From the NCBI GenBank assembly GCA_021151665.1, contig JAGKWW010000011.1, positions 1 to 63,203 of the forward strand: a DNA stretch of 63,203 nucleotides, given 5' to 3'. Position 1 is the stretch's first letter, and every line of letters starts with the position of its first letter. The DNA comes from Flavobacteriaceae bacterium (GTDB lineage Bacteria; Bacteroidota; Bacteroidia; Flavobacteriales; Flavobacteriaceae). The notes under the pieces are model-generated. The model searched no databases and was not told the origin of the DNA. It was given only the letters and a program-made list of their open reading frames with translations. Both the position numbers and the translations under genes were made by a program. Below are positions 43,494 to 52,657 of this stretch, piece by piece.

Positions 43494-44336
43494 TTACGGT
43501 ATCCATTTGATATCCCTGAAATTAGGCTTCCTTTTTTCAAGGAATGCATCACGCCCCTCTTTAGCTTCTTCAGTCATATAGGTAAGGCGCGTTGCCTCGC
43601 CGGCGAAAACCTGTTGGCCTACCATCCCATCATCGGTCAGGTTAAAGGCAAACTTCAGCATCTTGATGGAAGTCGGCGATTTGCCTAATATTTCCTGTGC
43701 CCATTCGTAAGCTGTGGCTTCCAATTCATCATGCGGAATAACAGCGTTCACCATACCCATTTCGTAGGCATCCTGAGCCGAATAGTTGCGGCCGAGAAAG
43801 AAAATTTCACGGGCACGCTTCTGCCCTACCATCTTTGCCAGGTAAGCCGAACCATAACCGCCGTCAAAGCTGGTTACATCGGCATCGGTCTGTTTAAAAA
43901 TGGCGTGTTCCTTACTGGCAAGCGTAAGGTCGCAAACTACGTGCAGACTGTGCCCCCCGCCTACTGCCCATCCGGGAACAACTGCAATCACTACCTTAGG
44001 CATAAATCGGATAACCCTTTGCACTTCGAGTATATTAAGACGGTGCATACCATCATCGCCCACATAGCCCTGATGGCCACGCGCCTTTTGGTCGCCACCG
44101 CTGCAGAAAGAATAAATACCATCCTTGGGCGACGGCCCCTCAGCAGAAAGCAACACGACACCTATTGAAGTGTCCTCACGGGCGTCAATGAAAGCCTCAA
44201 AAAGCTCGGCGGTAGTTTTCGGGCGGAATGCATTGCGTACTTCCGGCCTGTTGAACGCGATACGGGCCACGCCATCGCATTTTTTATACGTTATATCTTC
44301 AAATTCTTTTACAGTTTTCCAGTTTATTTCGCTCAT
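43494..44336 (-). CDS. menB: 1,4-dihydroxy-2-naphthoyl-CoA synthase
   Basis: A 280-residue crotonase-fold enzyme that closes the ring of o-succinylbenzoyl-CoA in menaquinone synthesis. Signature segments are NRPEVRNAFRP, FCSGGDQKARG, GWAVGGGHSLHVVCDLTLAS, and TSFDGGYGSAYLAK, which differ from generic enoyl-CoA hydratase and fit MenB. The ATG at 44336 (MSEINWKTVKEFEDI) is preferred to an in-frame ATG at 44384. Upstream (44361-44379) lies a weak TAATGC / GCATTA hairpin. Confidence 0.94.
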   Translation of the reverse strand: MSEINWKTVKEFEDITYKKCDGVARIAFNRPEVRNAFRPKTTAELFEAFIDAREDTSIGVVLLSAEGPSPKDGIYSFCSGGDQKARGHQGYVGDDGMHRLNILEVQRVIRFMPKVVIAVVPGWAVGGGHSLHVVCDLTLASKEHAIFKQTDADVTSFDGGYGSAYLAKMVGQKRAREIFFLGRNYSAQDAYEMGMVNAVIPHDELEATAYEWAQEILGKSPTSIKMLKFAFNLTDDGMVGQQVFAGEATRLTYMTEEAKEGRDAFLEKRKPNFRDIKWIP

Positions 44337-44532
44337 AACAATAGTTTGTTTCCGTAAAAATAATGCTTTTTTCGCATTACCCAATCTCCTTTACAGGCGG
44401 TTGGCCGTTTAAACAATAACTTCTGAAATATAAAATATTTGTACTCAAAACGTTAAGTATTGTTTCGTGACATTCGCCACACTAAAATGTTAAGCACTTA
44501 CAAAATACGCAAAAAACAAAGTTGGCGTTTAT

Positions 44533-44540
44533 TATATTTG
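44533..44540 (+). promoter_or_regulatory. TAnnTTTG -7 element
   Basis: TATATTTG 21 bases before the ATG at 44562 of the serine hydrolase gene; it lies inside a longer in-frame reading from 44460 and argues against it. No -33 TTG at the right spacing. Confidence 0.55.
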
Positions 44541-44561
44541 CGCCCATACGCATGCCGAAAG

Positions 44562-45749
44562 ATGAAGTTAAGATACCTACCCTATATATTTATTTTTTTC
44601 CTGTTTTCCTGCAAAAACAATACAGAAAAAACCGCTGAAACTGCCGAAGAAGAAAACGATACCGTACTCCATATTGTCCCTCCGACGATAAAATTTAAGA
44701 AAGTATCCCCGCAATATAAACGGGAGAAACTTATTGAGATCGATCATTTTTACAGGAAGCTATGGCCTAAAGAAGACTTAAGCGGCGGACTGCTGATAGC
44801 CAAAAACGGCCAGATACTTTTCGAAAAATACGGTGGCTTTGCCAATCGTTCTAAAAAAGAGATGATAGGCGCCAATACGCCCATTCACCTTGCTTCTGTG
44901 AGCAAAGTGCTTACTGCTGCTGTAGTATTGAAGCTGATCGCTTTCGGCAAGCTCGACCTCGACCAGAAAGTGAACACGATCCTGCCGGAATTCCCGTATG
45001 ATGCTATTACCGTTAAGATGCTGCTGAACCATCGCAGTGGCCTGCCCAATTACGCCTATTTTGCCGATGACCGTGCGATATGGAACAGGAGCATGATGAC
45101 CAATAAAGACGTATTGGCATTGTTGGCTAAGCATAAGTTCAACCTGTATTTTTTGCCCGATAAGAAATTTGGCTATTGCAACACCAATTATTCTATCCTT
45201 GCATTGATTATTGAAAAGGTTATGCATACCGACTACCGGTCGGCTATGAAAAAGGTGATTTTTGAGCCATTGGGAATGAAGAACACCTTTGTATTTGATT
45301 ACGATAAGGATAAAGACCGTGTATCGCAGTCATACAAGGGTAACAATGTTCTTTACGGCTTTGACTTCCTCGACAATGTATATGGCGATAAGAACATTTA
45401 CTCCACACCGCGCGACCTGCTGAAATTTGACCTCGCTACATACTCTAAAAAGTTTCTGAACCCGAAACTCGTAAAACAGGTTTTCCAGGGATACAGCTAT
45501 GAACATAAAGGCACCCGGAATTACGGGCTCGGTATTCGACTGCACGAATGGGAAACGGGTGAAAAGCTTTTTTACCACAACGGCTGGTGGCATGGAAATA
45601 CCTCGTCTTACGTAACCCTCAAGAAGGATACCGTGACCATGATTGCCTTATCTAATAAGTTTTCATATAAACCGTACAAGATCTGGAAGCTTTCGCCCCT
45701 ATTCGGCAAATATCCTGTAACTCCTGATAAAGAAGACGATAGCGAGTAG
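44562..45749 (+). CDS. serine hydrolase lipoprotein (beta-lactamase/PBP fold)
   Basis: A 395-residue lipoprotein (MKLRYLPYIFIFFLFSC, lipidated Cys17). The penicillin-binding/class C lactamase fold is shown by SxxK at S112-K115 (LASVSKVL), YxN at Y205-N207 (GYCNTNYS) and a C-terminal HNGWWHG triad. These enzymes hydrolyse peptides, D-amino acid esters or acyl esters; substrate unknown. The ATG at 44562 is preferred over an in-frame ATG at 44460. Confidence 0.88.
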   Translation: MKLRYLPYIFIFFLFSCKNNTEKTAETAEEENDTVLHIVPPTIKFKKVSPQYKREKLIEIDHFYRKLWPKEDLSGGLLIAKNGQILFEKYGGFANRSKKEMIGANTPIHLASVSKVLTAAVVLKLIAFGKLDLDQKVNTILPEFPYDAITVKMLLNHRSGLPNYAYFADDRAIWNRSMMTNKDVLALLAKHKFNLYFLPDKKFGYCNTNYSILALIIEKVMHTDYRSAMKKVIFEPLGMKNTFVFDYDKDKDRVSQSYKGNNVLYGFDFLDNVYGDKNIYSTPRDLLKFDLATYSKKFLNPKLVKQVFQGYSYEHKGTRNYGLGIRLHEWETGEKLFYHNGWWHGNTSSYVTLKKDTVTMIALSNKFSYKPYKIWKLSPLFGKYPVTPDKEDDSE

Positions 45750-45818
45750 TTCCCGGCTTTGTGAAATTATTAACCGCCTGGGTTGATAAATAGTCTACTA
45801 AATCAATAGAGTATTTAC

Positions 45819-45826
45819 TACATTTG
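45819..45826 (+). promoter_or_regulatory. TAnnTTTG -7 element
   Basis: TACATTTG 18 bases before the sterol-desaturase start at 45845. No clear -33 TTG. Confidence 0.5.
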
Positions 45827-45844
45827 TAAGTAAACCGATACTCT

Positions 45845-47059
45845 ATGCAAAACCTGAACTATCTGGCGTTTGCCATGCCTGCGTTTTTCGTTTTCGTTTA
45901 TCTTGAATACGTTCTTGTAAAGCGAAACCGAAAACCCGGCCTCTTCAAATACGAAAGCTCGATAAGCAACATCAGCGTGGGCATCGCCGAACGGCTGATC
46001 AACCTTTTTGTGGCAACTTCGTTTTATGGTGTGTTCTATTGGGTGTACGATAATTACCGTATTTTCGAAATAACGGAAAGCTGGCTCTCGTGGATCGTAC
46101 TCATCCTCTGCACCGACCTGGTTTGGTACTGGTACCATCGTCTGGGACATGAGGTAAACCTTTTTTGGGCGGCACATATTGTGCACCACCAAAGCGAAGA
46201 GTTCAACCTTACTGCCGCTGCCCGCATCACTACAATACAGGCATTTATACGTACTTTCTTCTGGGCGTTGCTGCCCTTAGCTGGTTTTCCGCCAAAAATG
46301 GTAATCATTATGCTATTGGTACACGGCGCCTACTCATTCTTTACGCACACACAGGCGGTGAAGCGCACTAAGTGGCTGGAATATATCTTCATTACACCAT
46401 CGCTCCACGGTGTGCATCACGCATCAGATGAGAAATACCTCGACAAGAACTACGGCGACATGTTCGTTTTTTGGGATAAGCTGTTTGGAACCTATCAGTC
46501 TGAAGAGGAGGCGCCGAAGTATGGCCTTACCCACCCTATTAAAAGCTACAGTTTCCTTTGGCAGCATTTCCATTACTATTTTGAGATTGCCGAAAGTTTT
46601 CAGCGGGCAAAAACGTGGCGCGGCAGGTGGAATGCGATTTTCGGCAGCCCTGCCCTTATGGATCAGTCGATACGGCCGGAACTCGAAAAACGTTTTCTTC
46701 AGGACCGGGCGTTAAAGCTGCAACCGCTGAAATTTCAAGGTTACATTACCTTTCAGCTTGGGCTGTGCGTGGCCGTGTTGTCATGGTTTACCTATTATTA
46801 CGGACAACAACATCTTTCCGATAAACTTTTTGTCGGCACATTTATCCTGATTACGCTTGTAAACTGTGGAGCGCTTCTCGAACAGCGCCGTTGGGTTTGC
46901 TATCTGGAATATGTCCGCCTTATGATAGTGCTGACTTATTTAATGTATAACGAAGGTTATGTTGAGTTTATAATTTTCCCTTTCGCGATACTTATCGCGG
47001 CAGAAAAACTATTTTCACTAGGAAAGCACTATCAGCAGTTCATTTTGCAAACGAAATAA
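45845..47059 (+). CDS. sterol desaturase / fatty acid hydroxylase family protein
   Basis: A 404-residue membrane protein with the diiron His clusters of the family: HRLGH (98-102), HIVHH (111-115) and HGVHH (188-192). About six membrane segments surround them, and a C-terminal membrane region runs from about 290 to 390. In Flavobacteria such enzymes hydroxylate or desaturate membrane lipids or carotenoids; the substrate cannot be read. The three orphan genes follow after 80 bases. Confidence 0.9.
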   Translation: MQNLNYLAFAMPAFFVFVYLEYVLVKRNRKPGLFKYESSISNISVGIAERLINLFVATSFYGVFYWVYDNYRIFEITESWLSWIVLILCTDLVWYWYHRLGHEVNLFWAAHIVHHQSEEFNLTAAARITTIQAFIRTFFWALLPLAGFPPKMVIIMLLVHGAYSFFTHTQAVKRTKWLEYIFITPSLHGVHHASDEKYLDKNYGDMFVFWDKLFGTYQSEEEAPKYGLTHPIKSYSFLWQHFHYYFEIAESFQRAKTWRGRWNAIFGSPALMDQSIRPELEKRFLQDRALKLQPLKFQGYITFQLGLCVAVLSWFTYYYGQQHLSDKLFVGTFILITLVNCGALLEQRRWVCYLEYVRLMIVLTYLMYNEGYVEFIIFPFAILIAAEKLFSLGKHYQQFILQTK

Positions 47060-47098
47060 TATTAATAATCCTTTAACACTCCCATTAATAATTTCTTG

Positions 47099-47106
47099 TA
47101 ACTTTG
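47099..47106 (+). promoter_or_regulatory. TAnnTTTG -7 element
   Basis: TAACTTTG 33 bases before the first gene of the three-gene unknown cassette (47140). Confidence 0.5.
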
Positions 47107-47139
47107 ATTTACCACTAAATCAATTACTTAGACATCGAT

Positions 47140-47592
47140 ATGCAACTCATAACTTTTGTCGGAATATTATTCGCCATTGTAAATTTACAATTGAAGGTGC
47201 CCTTATCGCAGTCAGCATCTATACTTGTCGAAAATCCGGATAAAGCAACATTTGAGTTTTCGATCTCTGAAGATAGTACGTTTGCGTCTTTTTCAATTTA
47301 CCGAAAGAACACGCGCAAAAGCGATGTGAAAATGCATAAAAAATTGAAAACATCGGGTAAAAAAAAATATACTATAGATGAGTCTTCAGCTGAACAACCT
47401 GATATGCAGTATAACTTTATTAGTACACAGAAACCATGTATTTTAGGAAATCTTGATAATGAGGAATATATTACGATTAACGAATTCAGGGATAATGTAT
47501 CTAAATATTTAGAGCACAAGCCAAAATATATAATTTTAAAAAGTAACGGCAAGTATTTAAAATGGAGAGTCACTCTGCTGCCAAAAGAATAA
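47140..47592 (+). CDS. unknown exported protein, gene 1 of cassette
   Basis: A 150-residue protein with a hydrophobic N-terminus (MQLITFVGILFAIVNLQL) that could be a signal or anchor. The rest is Lys- and Ser-rich with strand-like stretches (ATFEFSISEDSTFASFSIYR, HKPKYIILKSNGKYLKW). No family recognised. The region is more AT-rich than its neighbours. Spacing of 21 bases to the next gene suggests one operon of three. Confidence 0.6.
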   Translation: MQLITFVGILFAIVNLQLKVPLSQSASILVENPDKATFEFSISEDSTFASFSIYRKNTRKSDVKMHKKLKTSGKKKYTIDESSAEQPDMQYNFISTQKPCILGNLDNEEYITINEFRDNVSKYLEHKPKYIILKSNGKYLKWRVTLLPKE

Positions 47593-47613
47593 TCGATCGT
47601 AAAGCTTTTCGCC

Positions 47614-48042
47614 TTGATACAACTGGTTTTAATATTGATAACGGTTACCTTCGCTTCGCATCAGAAATACGAGGGATTGACGGACATATACATCAAATTC
47701 GACCCAATCCGTGATTCCATGCAGGCATCGGGCAATATTACCCGATTTATTTTAACAGATCATAGCCAACTTCCGATTAATTCCAGGCATCAGTTAAATG
47801 ACTTTCGGTATGATAAGAAAAAGAATAAGTTTTACGCTACTGATTATTCCATTATTGCCTGTAAGTCAATATCTGGTATTGAGGCGATAAAGATTGTAGA
47901 TAAACATCTTAAAAAAAATGACGGGAGATTCAGGACGCCAATGTATTACAACAGCTATTTTAAACACGTTTACATGGTTGTTCCTGCCGAAAATAATATA
48001 GCTAACGTGTACGAAGTTGACTGGCGATGGGTGCAGCGATAG
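47614..48042 (+). CDS. unknown exported protein, gene 2 of cassette (TTG start)
   Basis: A 142-residue protein that starts with TTG: IQLVLILITVTFASHQKYEG is a plausible signal peptide, and no ATG lies in frame before residue 35. The mature part has strand-like segments (IYIKFDPIRDSMQASGNITR, YNSYFKHVYMVVPAENN). It shares no clear family with gene 1, although both are small exported-looking proteins of similar length. Confidence 0.6.
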   Translation: MIQLVLILITVTFASHQKYEGLTDIYIKFDPIRDSMQASGNITRFILTDHSQLPINSRHQLNDFRYDKKKNKFYATDYSIIACKSISGIEAIKIVDKHLKKNDGRFRTPMYYNSYFKHVYMVVPAENNIANVYEVDWRWVQR

Positions 48043-48056
48043 TAAAATAATAAGAT

Positions 48057-48551
48057 ATGAAATTCGTATTGCTTTTTGTAATCAGTTCTCTGATTATCTT
48101 TATCATAATCAGCCTTATTTTCAATTGGCGCAGCGTCAATAAAAAAGCGTTAATTGCATCGGGTTCAGCGGTTTTTGTTCTTATAATATATTACTGGCTT
48201 ACCTATAATAACTTTACCGTTACGATAACAGCGGTCAATAATTCAGCGCGGGTATTCGATTCTATCCGGTTTACAACCTTTCCTAACAGATCGTTCACAT
48301 TTTACAATATTAAGCCCGGTCAAAGCGTAACCCATTCATTCGAATACCGCAACTTTTTCTATCCGCGAGGCGAACATGGAGCCGCATCGATAAAAGCGTA
48401 TACAGGTAGTTTTTATTCCGAATATTATTGCGGCGTTATAGATGCCCCGTTCGCCTTACTTCACAAGGAATACAAATTCTATTTGCATGACAAGGGAATA
48501 AATGAGCGCCCTGAAATAGAAGTCTCAGAAGAACCAATCAATAAAATTTAA
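48057..48551 (+). CDS. unknown membrane protein, gene 3 of cassette
   Basis: A 164-residue protein with two hydrophobic segments (MKFVLLFVISSLIIFIIISL and the ALIASGSAVFVLIIYYWL stretch), then an outside domain with strands (TVTITAVNNSARVFDSIRFT, GSFYSEYYCGVIDAPFALL). No family recognised. It starts 14 bases after gene 2. The C-terminus is followed by the converging ygiD gene. Confidence 0.6.
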   Translation: MKFVLLFVISSLIIFIIISLIFNWRSVNKKALIASGSAVFVLIIYYWLTYNNFTVTITAVNNSARVFDSIRFTTFPNRSFTFYNIKPGQSVTHSFEYRNFFYPRGEHGAASIKAYTGSFYSEYYCGVIDAPFALLHKEYKFYLHDKGINERPEIEVSEEPINKI

Positions 48552-48565
48552 TTTGAAATAACAGC

Positions 48566-49390
48566 CTATCCAATCTTCACCGACGTCATATTCAACGAAC
48601 CGCCCACAAGCCTGTCATTAAAGAATGAGATGTCATCATTCTTACCCTGCAGTCCCAACGTATAAAGCAACGGGTAGTAATGGTCGGGCGTGGGTACTGC
48701 AAGTGTCGCGGCCTTATTAAGGCTTTGATAATCGATAAGCGCGTTGTGGTCGCGGTCGCCTATCTTTTGCTTGAATACTTCATTCATTTCAATGGCCCAG
48801 TCATATCCGTATTCCGGTTCGCGCAGCTTATCCCATGCTACCATCCTTAAATTGTGTACCATGTTACCGCTACCAATTATAAGGACACCTTTTTTACGAA
48901 GGGATGCAATTTCTTTGGCCAGTTCATAATGGTATTGCGGCGGCTTTGCATAGTCAATGCTCAGCTGCAATACAGGAATGTCGGCATCGGGATACATGTG
49001 GCGTACCACCGTCCATGTGCCATGATCAAGGCCCCAGTCATGGTCCAACCCTACATCTGTGGCATGAATAAGGTTTGCTGTGGTTTCCGCCAGTTCCGGG
49101 TTTCCGGGTGCGGGGTATTGCACTTCAAATAATTCCTGTGGGAAACCTCCGAAGTCATGTATCGTTCGGGGTTCCGGCATTGCGGTAATATGGGTCCCGC
49201 GGGTTAACCAGTGTGCAGATATAACCAGCACCGCCTTGGGCTTTTCTATTTGTTGGCCCATGGCTGCCCAGGTACGCGAAAAGTCATTGTCTTCAATGCC
49301 ATTCATCGGCGACCCATGCCCGATAAATAGCGCAGGTAGCACCGTGTCCTGCTCTTTAAAAGTTTCTGTCCACTTTTCGAAAATGCCCAT
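48566..49390 (-). CDS. ygiD: 4,5-DOPA dioxygenase-like (YgiD, LigB family)
   Basis: A 274-residue extradiol ring-cleaving dioxygenase-like protein. The four His of E. coli YgiD (H22, H57, H177, H234) match H25 (IGHGSPMN), H60 (VISAHWLT), H179 (GNMVHNLR) and H237 (TPDHYYPLLY). E. coli YgiD is a zinc enzyme able to act on L-DOPA. The physiological substrate in this organism is unknown. The next gene downstream in the opposite direction is a membrane protein. Confidence 0.9.
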   Translation of the reverse strand: MGIFEKWTETFKEQDTVLPALFIGHGSPMNGIEDNDFSRTWAAMGQQIEKPKAVLVISAHWLTRGTHITAMPEPRTIHDFGGFPQELFEVQYPAPGNPELAETTANLIHATDVGLDHDWGLDHGTWTVVRHMYPDADIPVLQLSIDYAKPPQYHYELAKEIASLRKKGVLIIGSGNMVHNLRMVAWDKLREPEYGYDWAIEMNEVFKQKIGDRDHNALIDYQSLNKAATLAVPTPDHYYPLLYTLGLQGKNDDISFFNDRLVGGSLNMTSVKIG

Positions 49391-49393
49391 AGC

Positions 49394-50224
49394 CTATTCA
49401 ATCAGGTGAATACCGTCTTCTTTTATTTCGATCAGCTTTTGCTTATACAGCGTACCGATCGCCTTTTTAAATGACTTCTTGCTCATCTGCAGTATCGCCT
49501 TGATATCTTCGGGGTCGCTGTCATCGTTCAGCCTTAAAAAGCCGCGGCCCTCGCGCAGTTCATCCAGAATTTTTTCTGCATTCGGTTCAATGCTTTCTAC
49601 ACCCGGTTTTTGCAGCGTCACGTCTATTTTATTGTCAGGGCGGATGGCTTTAATGTAACCTGTAATCCTGTCGCCGGTGCGCAGTTCCCTGAACACCTCG
49701 TTTTTATACAGCAGCCCTTTATGCCGTGTATTAATGATCACGTTAATCCCCATATCGGTAATATGGGAAACGATCAGCGATACTTCGTCGCCCTCAGCAA
49801 CGGTAAGTTTTTCATTATCGAGAAACTGGTTAAGCTTACTCGATCCTGCAAGGCGGTTAGTTTCATGGTCAAGGTACATAAATACAAGGTAACGCTTGCC
49901 TTTTTCCATCGGGCGGGCCTGCTCACGATACGGAACAAAGAGGTCTTTTTCAAGGCCCATATCCATAAAAGCGCCATAGTTGTTGATATGGTTTACCCGC
50001 AAAAGGGCAAACTCCTCCAGGTAGATGTAAGGCTCCAGAGTCGTGGCCACGGGGCGCTCTTCCTGATCGAGGTAAACGAAAACAGTCATTTCATCGCCAA
50101 TTTCAAACTGGCGGGGAACGTATTTATTCGGCAGCAGGATATCGGTCGTGCCATCAGTCAGGTAAAGTCCGACAGCTGTGCTGCGTGCTATTTTAAGGTT
50201 ATTGTATTTTCCAATTTCAATCAT
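49394..50224 (-). CDS. CvfB-like S1 RNA-binding protein
   Basis: A 276-residue protein with the CvfB architecture: an N-terminal pair of S1-like barrels (MIEIGKYNNLKIARSTAVGL ... LPNKYVPRQFEIGDEMTVFV), a third near FALLRVNHINNYGAFMDMGL and a C-terminal winged helix (DDSDPEDIKAILQMSKKSFK). CvfB in staphylococci binds RNA and affects virulence gene expression. It starts 28 bases downstream of the menD stop in the same direction, with ygiD after it. Confidence 0.88.
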   Translation of the reverse strand: MIEIGKYNNLKIARSTAVGLYLTDGTTDILLPNKYVPRQFEIGDEMTVFVYLDQEERPVATTLEPYIYLEEFALLRVNHINNYGAFMDMGLEKDLFVPYREQARPMEKGKRYLVFMYLDHETNRLAGSSKLNQFLDNEKLTVAEGDEVSLIVSHITDMGINVIINTRHKGLLYKNEVFRELRTGDRITGYIKAIRPDNKIDVTLQKPGVESIEPNAEKILDELREGRGFLRLNDDSDPEDIKAILQMSKKSFKKAIGTLYKQKLIEIKEDGIHLIE

Positions 50225-50252
50225 GTGGCAAAGGTACGAAGAATGAATGTCT

Positions 50253-51911
50253 TTAAGCTAACGCCTTAAAATACTGCAACAGGATTTTATCATTCTCGCG
50301 CATCGGTGTAAAAACTTCCAGCAACTGCGGCGTAGAATCATTTGCCATTATTAGTTGAAGCCCACCAGCCAGCTCTTCTTTATCGCGGGCGGTAACATAA
50401 TCGAAGCTATACATCTTTGCAAGGTGTTCAGCAGTAAGGTTGTGCGTCGTTTCGAAAAACGTATTGAACACAGGCGACTCATCGTGCCCCGGCAGTATAC
50501 GGAAAATTCCGCCGCCGGCGTTGTTTATCAGTATGATCTTAAAGTTTTTCGGTATATAATTATTCCACAACGCGTTGCTGTCGTACAAAAAGCTGATGTC
50601 TCCGGTAATGAGTGTTACCTGTTTGCCACTTGCTACGGCCGCCCCTACCGCCGTAGATGTGCTGCCGTCAATACCGCTGGTGCCACGATTACAGAAAACT
50701 TCGACTGAAGGTTTGATGTCGAACAACTGTGCGTAACGTATTGGCGAACTATTGCTGATCTGCAATTGCGAACCGTCTTTCAGTTTTGGTAAAATAATCT
50801 CAAACGCCTTAAAGTCTGAAAAGGGTATAGATGCGAGGTACTCATCGTGCTTCACTTTTCGGTAGGCCTGCATTTCTTCGGCCATCGCCGAATAGCCACT
50901 ACTTACAGGGCTTGTCTGTTGCTTTAATTGCAGGAGAAACTTGTTGGCATCAGTTTCAAAATGTTTGGTAAGTGCGCCAAAGGTATCGTAAGCGCGAAGC
51001 TTATCCACGTGCCAGTGATGTTCCGGCTTGTATTTCCGAAGCCATGCTTTTACACGCTTCGAAACTACCATGCCTCCAAACGTCAGCAGTATTTCCGGCC
51101 GCCATGCTTCAAAATCTTCCGTGGTAAACGGGGTTATAATTGTGTCAATACTATTCAGGAAGGATGGATGGTGCAGGTTGGATGTTGTTTCTGTCATCAC
51201 AACTACCGATGGATCCGAAGCCAGATAATCGATAACCGACTGTTCGATACTACCCGGTTCGTTCACGCCCACTAAAACCAGCTTCCTGGCAGAATGATTC
51301 CAAAGATTTGCATAAGGTTGCAAATCTTCAACGATAGACGGATCAGCAACTACTGTATCAAACACACCCGCCTGAACCGATAGTTCCGTAACCGTTTCAT
51401 ACAACGGCTCTTCGAACGGTGCATTGATGTGCACGGGGCCTTTCCCATGTATTGCCGTGCTTATCGCTTCATTAATCTTCCGGTCGTTTTCGGCAGAGGC
51501 TTCTTCCAGAAGATTGGCGCTGTACAGGATATGGTTGGCGTACACATTTTCCTGGCGAATGGTCTGGCCGTCGCCGATATCTATTTTGTCATGAGGCCTG
51601 TCGGCAGAAATTACAACCAACGGTATCTGGCTATAAAAGGCTTCGGCTACAGCCGGATAATAATTCAACAGTGCGGAGCCTGAAGTGCAAACAACAGCCA
51701 CCGGTTCTTTAAGCTGCTGTGCCATCCCGGTCGCAAAAAATGCCGCACAGCGTTCGTCAGCAATGCTGTAACAGGTAAAGTTGGTGTTGTTAACGAAGCC
51801 AATAGTAAGCGGCGCATTGCGCGAACCCGGCGATATTACAATATGCTGTATGCCCCTCGCCAGGCATATTTCGATGATGCTCTGCGCAAGGGGAATTTTA
51901 GGGTAGATCAT
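50253..51911 (-). CDS. menD: SEPHCHC synthase (MenD)
   Basis: A 552-residue thiamine-diphosphate enzyme that adds 2-oxoglutarate to isochorismate in menaquinone synthesis. It opens MIYPKIPLAQSIIEICLARG; the VISPGSRNAPLT segment and the ThDP-binding region (LITGDISFLYDSNALWNN with the later GGGIFRILPG) are typical. The ATG at 51911 is preferred; an earlier in-frame ATG at 51968 starts upstream of a small CCCGAAA repeat. It lies 6 kb from menB, so the men genes are not one operon. Confidence 0.92.
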   Translation of the reverse strand: MIYPKIPLAQSIIEICLARGIQHIVISPGSRNAPLTIGFVNNTNFTCYSIADERCAAFFATGMAQQLKEPVAVVCTSGSALLNYYPAVAEAFYSQIPLVVISADRPHDKIDIGDGQTIRQENVYANHILYSANLLEEASAENDRKINEAISTAIHGKGPVHINAPFEEPLYETVTELSVQAGVFDTVVADPSIVEDLQPYANLWNHSARKLVLVGVNEPGSIEQSVIDYLASDPSVVVMTETTSNLHHPSFLNSIDTIITPFTTEDFEAWRPEILLTFGGMVVSKRVKAWLRKYKPEHHWHVDKLRAYDTFGALTKHFETDANKFLLQLKQQTSPVSSGYSAMAEEMQAYRKVKHDEYLASIPFSDFKAFEIILPKLKDGSQLQISNSSPIRYAQLFDIKPSVEVFCNRGTSGIDGSTSTAVGAAVASGKQVTLITGDISFLYDSNALWNNYIPKNFKIILINNAGGGIFRILPGHDESPVFNTFFETTHNLTAEHLAKMYSFDYVTARDKEELAGGLQLIMANDSTPQLLEVFTPMRENDKILLQYFKALA

Positions 51912-51920
51912 TTCTTGAAG

Positions 51921-51941
51921 TTTCGGGTTTCGGGTTTCGGG
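51921..51941. repeat. 7-bp tandem repeat (3 copies) upstream of menD
   Basis: The plus strand carries TTTCGGG three times in a row just upstream of the preferred menD start. It is short, and could vary in length between strains. Confidence 0.55.
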
Positions 51942-51989
51942 TCGATCATCGTTGAGATAATAAACCAAAACCCGGAATAGATAACTGAA

Positions 51990-52580
51990 TTACGATTTTA
52001 TCCAGTTGACGATTTCCGCATCAGTTGGCAATGTGCGCGGGCTTATTACTTTTACGAGTTCGCCTTTTTCATTGATCAGGTATTTCTGGAAATTCCACTC
52101 CACCTCACTGTCCTGAAGGCCGTTCTTGCTTTTCTGGGTAAGGAACTTATAGATTGGAGCCATGTCACTTCCTTTTACAGATATCTTTTCCATCATCGGA
52201 AAAGTAACACCATAGTTCTTCTGGCAAAAAGCGGCAATTTCCTGATTGGTTCCCGGTTCCTGCTCTGCGAAGTTATTGGCGGGGAATCCAACGATTACAA
52301 AGCCTTTTGATTTGTATTGTTCGTATAAAGCTTCGAGGTCTTTGTATTGAGGTGTAAGCCCGCACTTAGATGCTGTGTTTACCACCATTACTTTTTTTCC
52401 TTTTAGCGAAACGAAATCAAATTCCTTCCCCGAAAGGTCTTTTACTTTATACTGATAGATAGTTTCTTTTGACATAGGTTCTGATGTATTAGCTGTGGCA
52501 GCCGCCATTGCCGGAGCCTGGGCCCTGTCCTGGCAGCTTACCAAAAGTGCAAGCGATGCTGCTATTGCAAGTTGTTTCAT
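51990..52580 (-). CDS. glutathione peroxidase-like lipoprotein
   Basis: A 196-residue exported peroxidase (signal MKQLAIAASLALLVSC, then a linker of about 20 residues). Peroxidatic cysteine C73 is in NTASKCGLTPQY; W162 and N163 (EWNFQKYL) belong to the catalytic tetrad. The usual FPCNQFG motif reads FPANNFAEQEPG, so the tetrad Gln is Asn103 and the first resolving Cys is absent; C119 (AAFCQKNYGVTF) is the probable resolving Cys. Acts on peroxides in the periplasm, probably with thioredoxin-like partners. Confidence 0.88.
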   Translation of the reverse strand: MKQLAIAASLALLVSCQDRAQAPAMAAATANTSEPMSKETIYQYKVKDLSGKEFDFVSLKGKKVMVVNTASKCGLTPQYKDLEALYEQYKSKGFVIVGFPANNFAEQEPGTNQEIAAFCQKNYGVTFPMMEKISVKGSDMAPIYKFLTQKSKNGLQDSEVEWNFQKYLINEKGELVKVISPRTLPTDAEIVNWIKS

Positions 52581-52625
52581 AAGATTAATTTTACTGTAAA
52601 TTTAGGCAAAAAATAGAAACGCGTT

Positions 52626-52652
52626 CGCAAAAAAAGAGCTCCCGGAGGAGCT
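52626..52652 (-). terminator. terminator of ccsA
   Basis: Minus-strand stem AGCTCC / GGAGCT (plus 52637-52642 and 52647-52652) with a 4-base loop, followed by a T-rich tail. Confidence 0.85.
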
Positions 52653-52657
52653 GCTTT

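Noticed and set aside
49610..50269. Long plus-strand frame (219 residues) over the CvfB-like gene
   Set aside because: Antisense to a complete S1-type protein with clear motifs; no protein-like composition.
51921..51941. CRISPR-like repeats upstream of menD
   Set aside because: Only three 7-bp tandem copies with no spacers; too short and too regular to be a CRISPR array.
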